DNA from: Halopseudomonas litoralis | GTDB taxonomy: Bacteria > Pseudomonadota > Gammaproteobacteria > Pseudomonadales > Pseudomonadaceae | Length of the DNA stretch: 64,000 nt | Direction of reading: 5' to 3' | NCBI RefSeq assembly: GCF_900105005.1 | Contig: NZ_LT629748.1 | Span: forward strand, 3,100,001 to 3,164,000 | Part shown: one piece after another, positions 9,827-18,635 of the stretch | How positions within the stretch are numbered: the stretch's first letter is position 1 | Layout of the letters: every line of letters begins with the position of its first letter | Position numbers and translations under genes: made by a program | The notes under the pieces: model-generated | Database searches by the model: none | What the model was told of the DNA's origin: nothing | The model's input: only the letters and a program-made list of their open reading frames with translations

Positions 9827-9922
9827 CTATCGTGTTAATCGAAGTAATGTCTGGTTGTCCTGGGCACGACCACTAAATCGCCAGCTGCAGTAACGGTAGG
9901 AGTAGTTGAAGTAGTTGTTCAT
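9827..9922 (-). CDS. Aromatic-rich leader peptide (proximal) of the DAHP synthase gene
   Basis: A 31-codon ORF with its own AGAGGA ribosome binding site. Its first half is packed with aromatic codons: MNNYFNYSYRYCSWRF, that is four Tyr, two Phe and one Trp in 16 residues. The second half is polar and ordinary. It ends with TAG three bases before the 9-bp hairpin and 40 bases before the DAHP synthase start. Short peptides rich in the end-product amino acid are the hallmark of ribosome-mediated attenuation. It is too short and skewed to be a normal protein. The role is inferred; the ORF and its composition are seen directly. Confidence 0.75.
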   Translation of the reverse strand: MNNYFNYSYRYCSWRFSGRAQDNQTLLRLTR

Positions 9923-9954
9923 GTCTGAATCCTCTGTATGTCTGGCCTTGATGG

Positions 9955-9997
9955 CTGAAAAAACAAAACCCCCGATCGGATGGCCGACCGGGGGTTT
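9955..9997 (-). terminator. Intrinsic terminator between the two leader peptides
   Basis: On the minus strand AAACCCCCGGTCGG pairs with CCGATCGGGGGTTT (arms 9997-9984 and 9979-9966, one mismatch, four-base loop), followed by TTTTGTTTTTTC. This is a strong factor-independent terminator. Its position after the distal leader and before the proximal leader and aro gene makes it the likely attenuator terminator. Confidence 0.8.
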
Positions 9998-10011
9998 CTG
10001 ATTAGTGCGGT

Positions 10012-10038
10012 GGGCGGCCCGTTCTGAGTGGGCCGCCC
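10012..10038 (-). promoter_or_regulatory. Hairpin between distal leader peptide and terminator
   Basis: GGGCGGCCC and GGGCCGCCC (arms 10038-10030 and 10020-10012 on the minus strand) form a perfect 9-bp stem with a nine-base loop. It begins nine bases after the distal leader stop codon. The sequence AUCGG..GGCC at its 5' side could instead pair with GGCC..CCGAU inside the terminator, a possible anti-terminator. Confidence 0.5.
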
Positions 10039-10039
10039 G

Positions 10040-10078
10040 ATGGATATCAGGCCAGCCCGTGGCTAAACCAATATCCAT
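10040..10078 (-). promoter_or_regulatory. Inverted repeat spanning the aromatic codons of the distal leader
   Basis: ATGGATAT (10078-10071, minus strand) lies within the Tyr-Gly-Tyr codons 33-35 of the distal leader. It is perfectly complementary to ATATCCAT (10047-10040) at and just after the stop codon. A ribosome stalled on the aromatic run would block this pairing, as in classical segment 1:2 of amino-acid biosynthetic attenuators. Confidence 0.55.
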
Positions 10079-10175
10079 AAAAATAAGCGGAAACACCCGA
10101 GTCGACAACACACGCAGCAGACGACACGGCGCTTGCCGGGGTGCCTTGATGCTGAATGGATGTGATGACTGACAT
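10047..10175 (-). CDS. Aromatic-rich leader peptide (distal) of the DAHP synthase gene
   Basis: A 42-codon ORF preceded by GGAGAG five bases from its ATG. Residues 31-37 read Y-F-Y-G-Y-W-F, six aromatic residues in seven, placed just before the end. Three Tyr codons are TAT and both Phe codons TTT; one Trp TGG is included. The stop is followed by a 9-bp hairpin and then an intrinsic terminator. This is the textbook arrangement of a transcription attenuator responding to charged tRNA for Tyr, Phe and Trp. A longer in-frame version starting at 10247 exists but lacks a ribosome binding site. Confidence 0.8.
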   Translation of the reverse strand: MSVITSIQHQGTPASAVSSAACVVDSGVSAYFYGYWFSHGLA

Positions 10176-10200
10176 GGGTCTCTCCGTTTGAACTGCATTT

Positions 10201-10229
10201 AACTTACTGCATTCACTGACACTGTTCAA
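10201..10229 (-). promoter_or_regulatory. Putative sigma-70 promoter for the leader/DAHP synthase transcript
   Basis: On the minus strand TTGAAC (10229-10224) and TAAGTT (10206-10201) are separated by exactly 17 bases and lie about 25 bases upstream of the distal leader ATG. The match to TTGACA/TATAAT is moderate. Confidence 0.45.
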
Positions 10230-10307
10230 CTCTGACTTGCAAAGCATGGCAGAAACGTATGACGGTCAGGTGACACTATGCAGCAGATAGATACACCCCG
10301 CACCTGA

Positions 10308-11228
10308 TCACTGCTTCACCGTATCCAGCGTTTTGGTAATGGCCGCCACCGCTGCGCCAATGTTGCTCAGCTCCGCAGGCAGGATCATGGTGTTGTTGGT
10401 CTTGGCCAATTTGCCGAATTCGGTGACGTACTGCTCGGCTACGCGCAACGCCACCGCGTCCTTGCCGCCGGGCATGGTGATGGCGTCGGCGACCAGGCGC
10501 AGCCCATCGGCGGTAGCCTGGGCTACCAGCTCGATCTGCCGGGCCTTACCTTCAGCCTCGTTGATCTGGCGCTCCTTGTCAGCAATGGACAGGTTGATGG
10601 TTTCCTGCTTGATCCCTTCAGAGACATTGATCTTGGCTTCCCGCTCGCCTTCGGACTGAGCCACCACCGCGCGGCGTTCCCGCTCGGCGCGCATCTGTTT
10701 CTCCAGTGCATCGAGGATGGTCGCAGGCAATTCGATATCTGCTATCTCATAGCGCATCACCTTCACACCCCAGGGCCGCGCCGCCTCATCCAGCGCCTGC
10801 ACCACCTGAATATTGATGGCCTCACGCTCCTCAAAGGTCTTGTCCAGATCAATCTTGCCGATCACCGACCGCAGCGTGGTCTGAGCCAGCTGCGTGGCGG
10901 CGAAACGGTAGTTGGTGATGCCGTAGCTGGCGGCCTTGGGATCCACCACCTGCAGATAGATCACCCCGTTGACCACCACCTGGATATTGTCCTTGGTGAC
11001 ACAGGCCTGACGATCCACGTCGATGGCCTCTTCCTTCATGGTGTGGCGATAGGCGATGCGATCAACAAAGGGGATCAGCAGATGAAAGCCGGCCTCCAGT
11101 GTCTTGGCATATTTACCCAGTCGCTCAACCACGAAGGCCGAGCGCTGCGGCACGATCTGCGCGGTTTTGGCGATGGCGATGACGATAAACACCAGCAGCG
11201 CCAGTGACAGCATTGTTGCGATTTCCAT
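10308..11228 (-). CDS. SPFH/Band 7 (stomatin/paraslipin, QmcA-like) membrane protein
   Basis: A 306-residue protein with one N-terminal membrane helix (about residues 5-22), an SPFH/Band 7 domain (about 25-190, with VPQRSAFVVERLGKY and KTFEEREAIN), and a long alanine- and glutamate-rich coiled coil (about 190-250). Such proteins form large membrane-bound oligomers and organise membrane microdomains or regulate FtsH-type proteases. It lies directly downstream of an NfeD-family gene with a 29-base gap, the usual pairing in which NfeD is the partner of the stomatin homologue. Confidence 0.88.
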   Translation of the reverse strand: MEIATMLSLALLVFIVIAIAKTAQIVPQRSAFVVERLGKYAKTLEAGFHLLIPFVDRIAYRHTMKEEAIDVDRQACVTKDNIQVVVNGVIYLQVVDPKAASYGITNYRFAATQLAQTTLRSVIGKIDLDKTFEEREAINIQVVQALDEAARPWGVKVMRYEIADIELPATILDALEKQMRAERERRAVVAQSEGEREAKINVSEGIKQETINLSIADKERQINEAEGKARQIELVAQATADGLRLVADAITMPGGKDAVALRVAEQYVTEFGKLAKTNNTMILPAELSNIGAAVAAITKTLDTVKQ

Positions 11229-11257
11229 TGCGACTTACTCCGTTGTTGGTAATGGGT

Positions 11258-11731
11258 TCAGGAAGCTTGATAGGGTCGTGAGGCACTGACACGCAACACT
11301 ATGCCGTTGATGCCCACCACCCAGGCGGTATCACCGGTGCGCAGTGGCTCATTGGATTCGGCATCCCATTTGGCGCCATTGAGTTGCACGTCCCCGGTGC
11401 CGCCAACAAAGTCGGTCATTACCGTCACCCGGTTGCCCAGCACCCCGACATCATCCAGATCAGTCTGAGACCTGCCCCCGACGCTGCCGCGCAGCCAGCG
11501 CGTACACCGCCGGCGCAGGCCAAACAGAGCAACCAGACTGAAAGCACCGAAACAAAATAGTTGTACCGCCAGACTCTCAATCACGCCGGTCAGCGTCAAC
11601 ACGCCAACTGCCAGTGCGCCCAGCCCAAAGAAGACCGCAATCACACCAGGCACAAAGAACTCGGAAATCAGCAATGCGAAACCGAGTAAGAGCCAGAAGG
11701 GATATCCATTGAGAAAGCTGTTCAATAACAT
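11258..11731 (-). CDS. NfeD family membrane protein
   Basis: A 157-residue protein with three or four membrane helices in the first 95 residues and a C-terminal OB-fold domain (about 100-155) containing VMTDFVGGTGDVQLNGAKW and GINGIVLRV, typical of short NfeD/YbbK proteins. It is the predicted partner of the downstream SPFH protein. The start at 11731 is preferred because AAGGATGAGG lies at proper distance; two in-frame ATGs upstream overlap that ribosome binding site. Confidence 0.85.
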   Translation of the reverse strand: MLLNSFLNGYPFWLLLGFALLISEFFVPGVIAVFFGLGALAVGVLTLTGVIESLAVQLFCFGAFSLVALFGLRRRCTRWLRGSVGGRSQTDLDDVGVLGNRVTVMTDFVGGTGDVQLNGAKWDAESNEPLRTGDTAWVVGINGIVLRVSASRPYQAS

Positions 11732-13047
<1,316 letters not shown>

Positions 13048-13123
13048 GCCCTGTCCCTATTTCATCGCCAATCACGCCGGCCCGGCAACGGGCCGGCATC
13101 ATCCGCCTGACGGTAGTCGTTGA

Positions 13124-14098
13124 ATGAAAGCACTCATCTATCTTCCCCTTCTGGGCAGCGCTCTGTTGCTTGGCTGGTATATAACTATGGACAGCGGTCC
13201 GGTAACAACACCGCCGGTCCTCAGCAATAAAAACGCGGAACCTGTCGCCCCCGTGGCGCAGCTGCATCAGCGCACCGAGTCACCCAAGCCCAGCCGGCCG
13301 CTCCCGGCCAGCGTGCGTGGTACCGAAGTGGACGGCCAACTGGAAGTGGATGCTGCGGGCAACCTGCTGATCAGCAACCAGACCCGCCATCTGTTCGATT
13401 ACTTCCTGAGCCTGATCGGCGAAGAAAACTCAACCGTCACGCATCAGCGCATTCGCAATCACCTGGCGCAGCAACTATCGCAACCCGCCCTGGGGCAAGC
13501 GCTGGAGCTGTTGGAAAGCTATCTCGACTATCAACAACAGCTGGCCGAACTGGAAAGTCATTTTCCGGTAACCGAGAGCCTGCATGATCTGTTCGCCCGT
13601 GAACAGGCAGTCCAGCGCCTGCGCGCCACGCTGTTCGATCGCGAGACCCACGCTGCGTTCTTCGCTGGCGAAGAGATCTATAACAACTTCACGCTGGAAC
13701 GGCTGGCGATCCACCGCGACAGCAGTCTGGATGAGCAGCAGCAAGCCTTGGCCACAGAAGCCCTGCGTGAAAGCCTGCCGGAGGAAATGCAACAGCTACT
13801 GGTACCACAGATACATCAGGACCTGCGCCAGCAGACCCGAGAGCTATTGGCAGCAGGAGCGGACCATGGAGAGATTCGTCAATTACGTATGCAGATGCTC
13901 GGGCCGGAGGCCACCGAACGGCTGGAAGCACTGGACCAGCGCCGGGCACAATGGCAGCAGCGGGTGACCAGCTTCAATCAGGAGCGCGAAGTCATCCTCG
14001 ACCAGCCGGGGCTGGCGGACATCGACAGGCAGGCTGCGGTGAACGCCCTGCTTGAAGAGCAGTTCACCGAGACAGAGCGATTACGACTTGTAAACTGA
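13124..14098 (+). CDS. lipB: Lipase-specific foldase (lipase chaperone)
   Basis: A 324-residue inner-membrane-anchored steric chaperone needed to fold LipA in the periplasm before secretion. It has one N-terminal membrane helix (about residues 4-20), a proline-rich linker, and the mostly helical lipase-binding scaffold. The conserved RGTEVDGQLEVDAAGNL motif (about 65-83) corresponds to the RxxFDY-type region, and LFDYFLSLIGEE follows it. The C-terminal half is made of long amphipathic helices. Lies directly behind lipA in the same direction. Confidence 0.93.
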   Translation: MKALIYLPLLGSALLLGWYITMDSGPVTTPPVLSNKNAEPVAPVAQLHQRTESPKPSRPLPASVRGTEVDGQLEVDAAGNLLISNQTRHLFDYFLSLIGEENSTVTHQRIRNHLAQQLSQPALGQALELLESYLDYQQQLAELESHFPVTESLHDLFAREQAVQRLRATLFDRETHAAFFAGEEIYNNFTLERLAIHRDSSLDEQQQALATEALRESLPEEMQQLLVPQIHQDLRQQTRELLAAGADHGEIRQLRMQMLGPEATERLEALDQRRAQWQQRVTSFNQEREVILDQPGLADIDRQAAVNALLEEQFTETERLRLVN

Positions 14099-14101
14099 CA
14101 G

Positions 14102-14446
14102 CTATTTTTTCATCCACACGTCGTTGATCATGATGTATTGTCCGGCAGGAGTGCGCTCCAACGCCTTCTTGCCGGCCATGGATTCCACATCCCGCTGCTG
14201 GATATTGTTCTCCCTGGCCAGACGCTGATATTCATCGCGGCGAGCCTGATTTATCTGCCGGGCGATCTCGACCGCATTGCCACCCGCTGCCACCACTCCC
14301 AGATAACCATCAGGCTGCTCGCCCAGCTGGCCGGCGGCCTTGGCCGCTGGCAATGCCGACATCGCCTCGTTCAGGCTCAGTGCCAGCGCCGGAGCGCTCA
14401 GCAACAATGCCAATAACAGACCACCCATACGGATACTCATACGCAT
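14102..14446 (-). CDS. ydbL: YdbL family periplasmic protein (DUF1318)
   Basis: A 114-residue exported protein with a signal peptide (first about 22 residues). The mature part carries the DUF1318 signature: LNEAMSALPAAKAAGQLGEQPDGYLGVV and ARQINQARRDEYQRLARENN. In E. coli YdbL modulates the YdbH-YnbE bridge that moves phospholipid to the outer membrane. It is the third gene of ydbH-ynbE-ydbL, 12 bases after ynbE, with GGAGAG before its ATG. Its stop lies three bases from the convergent lipase foldase stop. Confidence 0.85.
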   Translation of the reverse strand: MRMSIRMGGLLLALLLSAPALALSLNEAMSALPAAKAAGQLGEQPDGYLGVVAAGGNAVEIARQINQARRDEYQRLARENNIQQRDVESMAGKKALERTPAGQYIMINDVWMKK

Positions 14447-14458
14447 GTCATTTCTCTC

Positions 14459-14647
14459 CTAGAACAGCCCGCTGGATTCACTGAACAGCTCGTCCAGTTC
14501 CCTGTCGACCTTGATGTAGATCTCATGCTGGATCTTCACATTCAGGTTGATATTGATCGGTTCGCTGGGCGCCGCCAGCTGTACCGTCGGCGTGCAGGCA
14601 GTCAGTACCCCGACGGCCACCGCCATTATCACCAGACGCCAATGCAT
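14459..14647 (-). CDS. ynbE: YnbE-like outer-membrane lipoprotein
   Basis: A 62-residue lipoprotein: a signal peptide ending LTAC (lipobox Cys18), then a short mature part with PININLNVKIQHEIYIKVDRELDELF. In E. coli YnbE adds beta strands to the C-terminal end of YdbH and forms an intermembrane bridge. The position between ydbH and ydbL, with 12-base gaps and AGGAGAG as ribosome binding site, supports the assignment in spite of small size. Confidence 0.85.
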   Translation of the reverse strand: MHWRLVIMAVAVGVLTACTPTVQLAAPSEPININLNVKIQHEIYIKVDRELDELFSESSGLF

Positions 14648-14659
14648 ATGCCTCTCCTG

Positions 14660-16951
14660 TCATGGGCTGCGTCGCTGCAGATAATACTGCTCAACCCGTT
14701 TCCTGATGATCTCACTCACCTGTCCGCTCAATTGCAGACTGGTCAGCAAGGCCGGAATATCTTCTTCCAAACGTATATTCAGGTGCACCGGGCGCCCCTG
14801 CTGAAAGGCAGGGTTGCTGCCTTCCAGGCGCAATCCGAGAACCAGTACACCCTGCTCATCATAGGACAGGTCGCTGGCCAGCACCTGATAATGGAAATTG
14901 TCCAGCGCCAGTGCCAGCTGCTCCATACCGGGGTTGGTCGCAGCCAGGTCGCGCAACTGCTGCGCCTGATAGCGCAACACCCCAGGTTCGCGCGCCTGCA
15001 GACGACCGTCATCAATCTGCAGCTTGCCATTGGCAAGGCTGATCGGAAACCGCCCGTCCAGCGTGCCCTGACCACTCAGCCCCTCCGCCGGATAGACCTC
15101 GAAAAGTCGCGCCAGTTCGACACCCTCTACCACGGCCACCAGAGTTTGCCGCGCCTGCCCCATATCCACTCTCGCCGGCTCCAGCAGAACACGCCCGTCC
15201 AGCACACCGAGGCTGGCGCTGCGCAGCTCCAGCGCCCCGCTGGAGGGCTTGCTCAACTGGGCGGTGTAGGTGCCGCTGGCACGCAATGGCCCAAGCGGCA
15301 GACCAGGATCAAGAGCGCTCAGATTCAATGCGTCCGTACTCAGTTGCAACATTTTCCCTTGCAGCGACACCGTCAGAGGCAGCGACAGGCCGCTGAAACT
15401 GGCTCTATCGTAGATACCCTGGCCGCCGGTCAGCTCCAGCTGTCCCTTGATCCGATCCAGACCACTACGACCGGAGGCCTGCAAGGTACTGCTGATCCGG
15501 CCGCTGGAGAAACTCAGCAACGCCGGCCAGTCGGCAAAGGTGGCAGCCAGGGGATCGGCAGCGCGCAGAAAGATCTCTCGCAGCGTCATATCCAGTCGCC
15601 ACGCCTCACCGGTCGGCCAGTTCAGCTGCAGGTCGGTATTCAGACCGCTGAGGGCGGCCAGACTGCCGTTCAGCATCAGCCCGCTCGAGGAATGTTGCAA
15701 CCTGCCGCTCAGGTTCCACCCCTGAGGCTTGAGCGCAGCATGCGTCAATCGGCTCGCGCCAAGCTGCAGCGGCGCCTCCAGTTTCAATTGGTCAGGCGCA
15801 GAAAAAGGCAGGTTCAGCGTTGCTTTGCTCAGGTCTGCCCGCAAGTCAGAGAGCTGCAGGCATGCATCCGTCAATGATAAGCTTTTCGTCGTGAGCAATG
15901 CGCCCTCGTTGAGCAACAGATTCAGTTGGTTCTGGTCGGCTTCTGCCTGAAACGGCCAATCGAGCTGCACGGTTTGCAGCTGCATTCCCTCCAGCTCCAG
16001 CTTGTCTGCGTTCAGCTGCAAACGTCCTGCATGCAGCTGCACCTGCCAATGCGGCAGGTGATTCAACGCCAACTGCGCATCGACTTGTCCGGCCACCGCA
16101 CCTTCGATCTGCAACTGCATGGCGAAGGAGATGCTTTCACGCCAGGTATTCAGGCTGCTCGCTTGTGGCGTAATCCACACCATCAGCGCCGATGGCCGCA
16201 GCTCCGGCGGCAACACCGCCAGGGCATCCAGCTGCGGCTGCAGCAAACGCGCATCCGCCTGCCCCTCGCGCAGCAGCCATTGACTACCCCGGTTTTCCAA
16301 GTCAACCCGCACCTTGCCACTGAGCTGACCGAGGCCCAGCAGGTGCAGCGATTGAGGCAGATCCAATCCGGCCAACAGTCGATAGCCACCGGACTCCTCA
16401 TGCAACTGCAGCGAGCCGCTCAGGCTTTGCTCGTCAGCTTGCAAATAGAGTTGCGCAACCAGTGCCAACGGCTGCTGATCGGTCGTCAACTGAAAGCCGC
16501 CCTGCAACACGCAAAACTCGCCCTCGCAGGGCAGCTGAAGCTGCATGTGGCGCACTTCCAGTTCCCGCGGCAACCAGGACAGCGGCCCGGCGAAGTGATC
16601 CAACTCGGGCAGGCTCCAGTCATCAGTCGGCTCGCTCGGGGGCAGGTTATCGCGCGGCTCCCAGACCAGTTGCAACTCATCGACCACCAGTTGATCGATC
16701 CGCGGCCCGCCATCCCAGACCGGACGCAGCCTGACGCCGTCCAGCCGGAAGTCCAGCCTGCCCTGCTCGCTCACATTGACTCCGTTGAGCTGCTTCACCT
16801 GCACAGCACCTTCAGACCAGCGCAACTGCTGCCAGTGCAGCTGCTCGAATCCGGCAGCCGTCAGGGCTCGCTGCACCCATAGTCCAGCCAGCAACACAGC
16901 CAGTAACACCAATAGCAACACTGCTCCTGCACTGATCGCAGCTTTGCGCAT
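14660..16951 (-). CDS. ydbH: YdbH family AsmA-like intermembrane phospholipid transport protein
   Basis: A 763-residue protein with one N-terminal membrane helix (about residues 5-28) and a long repetitive beta-strand body ending in the conserved C-terminal region PVHLNIRLEEDIPALLTSLQ. YdbH, TamB and YhdP are partly redundant AsmA-like proteins that carry phospholipids from inner to outer membrane in E. coli. The start at 16951 has AGAGGTT six bases upstream; longer in-frame starts would overlap the divergent phospholipase gene. First gene of ydbH-ynbE-ydbL. Confidence 0.88.
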   Translation of the reverse strand: MRKAAISAGAVLLLVLLAVLLAGLWVQRALTAAGFEQLHWQQLRWSEGAVQVKQLNGVNVSEQGRLDFRLDGVRLRPVWDGGPRIDQLVVDELQLVWEPRDNLPPSEPTDDWSLPELDHFAGPLSWLPRELEVRHMQLQLPCEGEFCVLQGGFQLTTDQQPLALVAQLYLQADEQSLSGSLQLHEESGGYRLLAGLDLPQSLHLLGLGQLSGKVRVDLENRGSQWLLREGQADARLLQPQLDALAVLPPELRPSALMVWITPQASSLNTWRESISFAMQLQIEGAVAGQVDAQLALNHLPHWQVQLHAGRLQLNADKLELEGMQLQTVQLDWPFQAEADQNQLNLLLNEGALLTTKSLSLTDACLQLSDLRADLSKATLNLPFSAPDQLKLEAPLQLGASRLTHAALKPQGWNLSGRLQHSSSGLMLNGSLAALSGLNTDLQLNWPTGEAWRLDMTLREIFLRAADPLAATFADWPALLSFSSGRISSTLQASGRSGLDRIKGQLELTGGQGIYDRASFSGLSLPLTVSLQGKMLQLSTDALNLSALDPGLPLGPLRASGTYTAQLSKPSSGALELRSASLGVLDGRVLLEPARVDMGQARQTLVAVVEGVELARLFEVYPAEGLSGQGTLDGRFPISLANGKLQIDDGRLQAREPGVLRYQAQQLRDLAATNPGMEQLALALDNFHYQVLASDLSYDEQGVLVLGLRLEGSNPAFQQGRPVHLNIRLEEDIPALLTSLQLSGQVSEIIRKRVEQYYLQRRSP

Positions 16952-17009
16952 CGGCAACCTCTGAAGACAAGAAAGTGCATCAAGGTTAGCATGCAGAACG
17001 AATCGGAAT

Positions 17010-18494
17010 ATGAACTCAGCGGACAACGACATGGACATTCTCAATCGCATCAACCGCAGGAAGCGGCGCCGTCGGCCTTTGCGCGTACTTATCGCTTTAT
17101 TACTTATAGCGTGGCTCGCCTCGAGCCTGTTTCAGGCCTACCAGCCAATGTCGGAAGGTCTGTCGGCCAGCACACCCTGGCGTCCGGCAGGCAATGCGCA
17201 GGTTCTGCTGGATCAGACCTGGCAAACCAGCACGGGCGAGCGCATCAGCGAACAACAGATCTTCGACGAGGTTCTGGCGATGATCAACAGTGCGCGCAGG
17301 CTGGTGGTCCTGGACATGTTCCTGTTCAATGATTTTGCCGGGCAAAGCAGTTTTCGCTCCCTGTCTGCCGAGGTCACTGCGGCGCTGATCGAGGCCCGGA
17401 AGCGACACCCGAACCTGCAAGCCGTGCTCATAACCGACCCCTTCAACACGCTCTACGGTGGCTTGGAAAACCCGGCACTACTGGCATTACAGCGGGCCGG
17501 TGTGGATGTGTTGATGACCCCGGTCGCAGAACTGCCCGCCTCGAACGTACTGTGGAGCAGCCTGTGGCATCTCTGCTGCCGCTTCGTTGGCAACAGCAAC
17601 GAGGGCGGCTGGCTGCCCAACCCGGTGGCCGACGGCAAGGTCACTCTGCGCACGTACCTTCACCTGGCCAACTTTCGCGCCAACCATCGCAAGACCATAG
17701 TCGCGGATGCCGGCGACAGCTGGACTGCCCTGGTCACCTCGGCCAACCCGCATGATGCCAGCAGCCGCCACAGCAACCAGGCCCTGCGCTTCAGCGGCGC
17801 CGCTGCTCTGGATCTGTTGCAGACCGAAAACGTCGTGGCGCAGCTGGCTGGTTTCAATACCGTAAACTGGCCTCGACCACCGATCACAAACACCATCGCC
17901 GACTCGGATAACCGTCTGCGGGTTATTACCGAAGGGGCCATCCGTGATGCCGTGCTGCAGATGATCGACAGCGCCCAGTCCGGCGACCAACTGGATATGG
18001 ATGTGTTCTACCTGTCCTACCGCCCACTGGTCGAGGCACTGATTCAGGCACAGCAACGCGGCGTCAGCATTCGTGCCCTGCTCGACCCGAACCGCGACGC
18101 ATTCGGCCGGGAGAAAAACGGCATACCCAACCGCCAGGCCGCCTGGGATCTGGAGCGGGCCGGCATCCCGCTACGCTGGTGCGCTACCAGCGGCGAGCAA
18201 TGCCATCGTAAATGGATCCGTCTGGACCGGGTCGACGGTAGCAGCGAACTGATCAGCGGCTCGGCCAACTTCACCCGGCGCAATCTGGACGACCTGAACC
18301 TGGAAACCGATGTGCAGCTGATTGCCGCCCATGACTTCCCGGCCATGACGACCGCACGCAGTGCCTTCGAGCGGGTGTGGCATAACGCAGACGGGATCGA
18401 GTACAGCCTGCCCTATGCTGAATTCGCCGATCATAATGTCGGACGATATGTGTTGTATCGAGTGATGGAGGCGACGGGGTTGTCGACGTTTTGA
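17010..18494 (+). CDS. Phospholipase D-like domain protein
   Basis: A 494-residue protein with an arginine/lysine-rich N-terminus and one membrane helix (about residues 22-42), then two phospholipase D half-domains. Each has a complete HxKx4D motif: HRKTIVAD (about residue 230) and HRKWIRLD (about 401), followed by SANPHD and SGSANFTRRN. The catalytic core is therefore intact and faces the periplasm. Relatives include cardiolipin synthase-like enzymes and phosphodiesterases; the substrate is unknown. The alternative ATG at 17031 is equally possible because neither has a strong ribosome binding site. It is divergent from the phospholipid-transport operon, suggesting an envelope-lipid role. Confidence 0.8.
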   Translation: MNSADNDMDILNRINRRKRRRRPLRVLIALLLIAWLASSLFQAYQPMSEGLSASTPWRPAGNAQVLLDQTWQTSTGERISEQQIFDEVLAMINSARRLVVLDMFLFNDFAGQSSFRSLSAEVTAALIEARKRHPNLQAVLITDPFNTLYGGLENPALLALQRAGVDVLMTPVAELPASNVLWSSLWHLCCRFVGNSNEGGWLPNPVADGKVTLRTYLHLANFRANHRKTIVADAGDSWTALVTSANPHDASSRHSNQALRFSGAAALDLLQTENVVAQLAGFNTVNWPRPPITNTIADSDNRLRVITEGAIRDAVLQMIDSAQSGDQLDMDVFYLSYRPLVEALIQAQQRGVSIRALLDPNRDAFGREKNGIPNRQAAWDLERAGIPLRWCATSGEQCHRKWIRLDRVDGSSELISGSANFTRRNLDDLNLETDVQLIAAHDFPAMTTARSAFERVWHNADGIEYSLPYAEFADHNVGRYVLYRVMEATGLSTF

Positions 18495-18536
18495 GCGCAG
18501 CGGTGGAAGCTAGTCATGCCGAGCCGATTTTCGAGG

Positions 18537-18607
18537 TGTAGCGCACCGGCGCTACATCTGCGGGCTCACCGGCACCGCACACCCCTGTCGTCGCGCAGGC
18601 GCGCGAC
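18537..18607. terminator. Two hairpins between convergent genes
   Basis: TGTAGCGC (18537-18544) pairs with GCGCTACA (18549-18556), and GTCGCGC (18590-18596) pairs with GCGCGAC (18601-18607). They lie between the convergent phospholipase-like and gabD genes. No T-tract is present; they could be 3'-end structures or REP-like elements. Confidence 0.4.
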
Positions 18608-18635
18608 AACCCGAAAGCTACCCGCCCCCGGCGGA

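Noticed and set aside
10176..10247. N-terminal extension of the distal leader peptide to an upstream ATG
   Set aside because: No ribosome binding site before 10247, and it would cover the putative -10/-35 promoter; the ATG at 10175 has GGAGAG.
14525..15877. Long open frame antisense to ydbH
   Set aside because: Low-complexity Gln/Arg-rich product, no family match, and fully covered by conserved ydbH.
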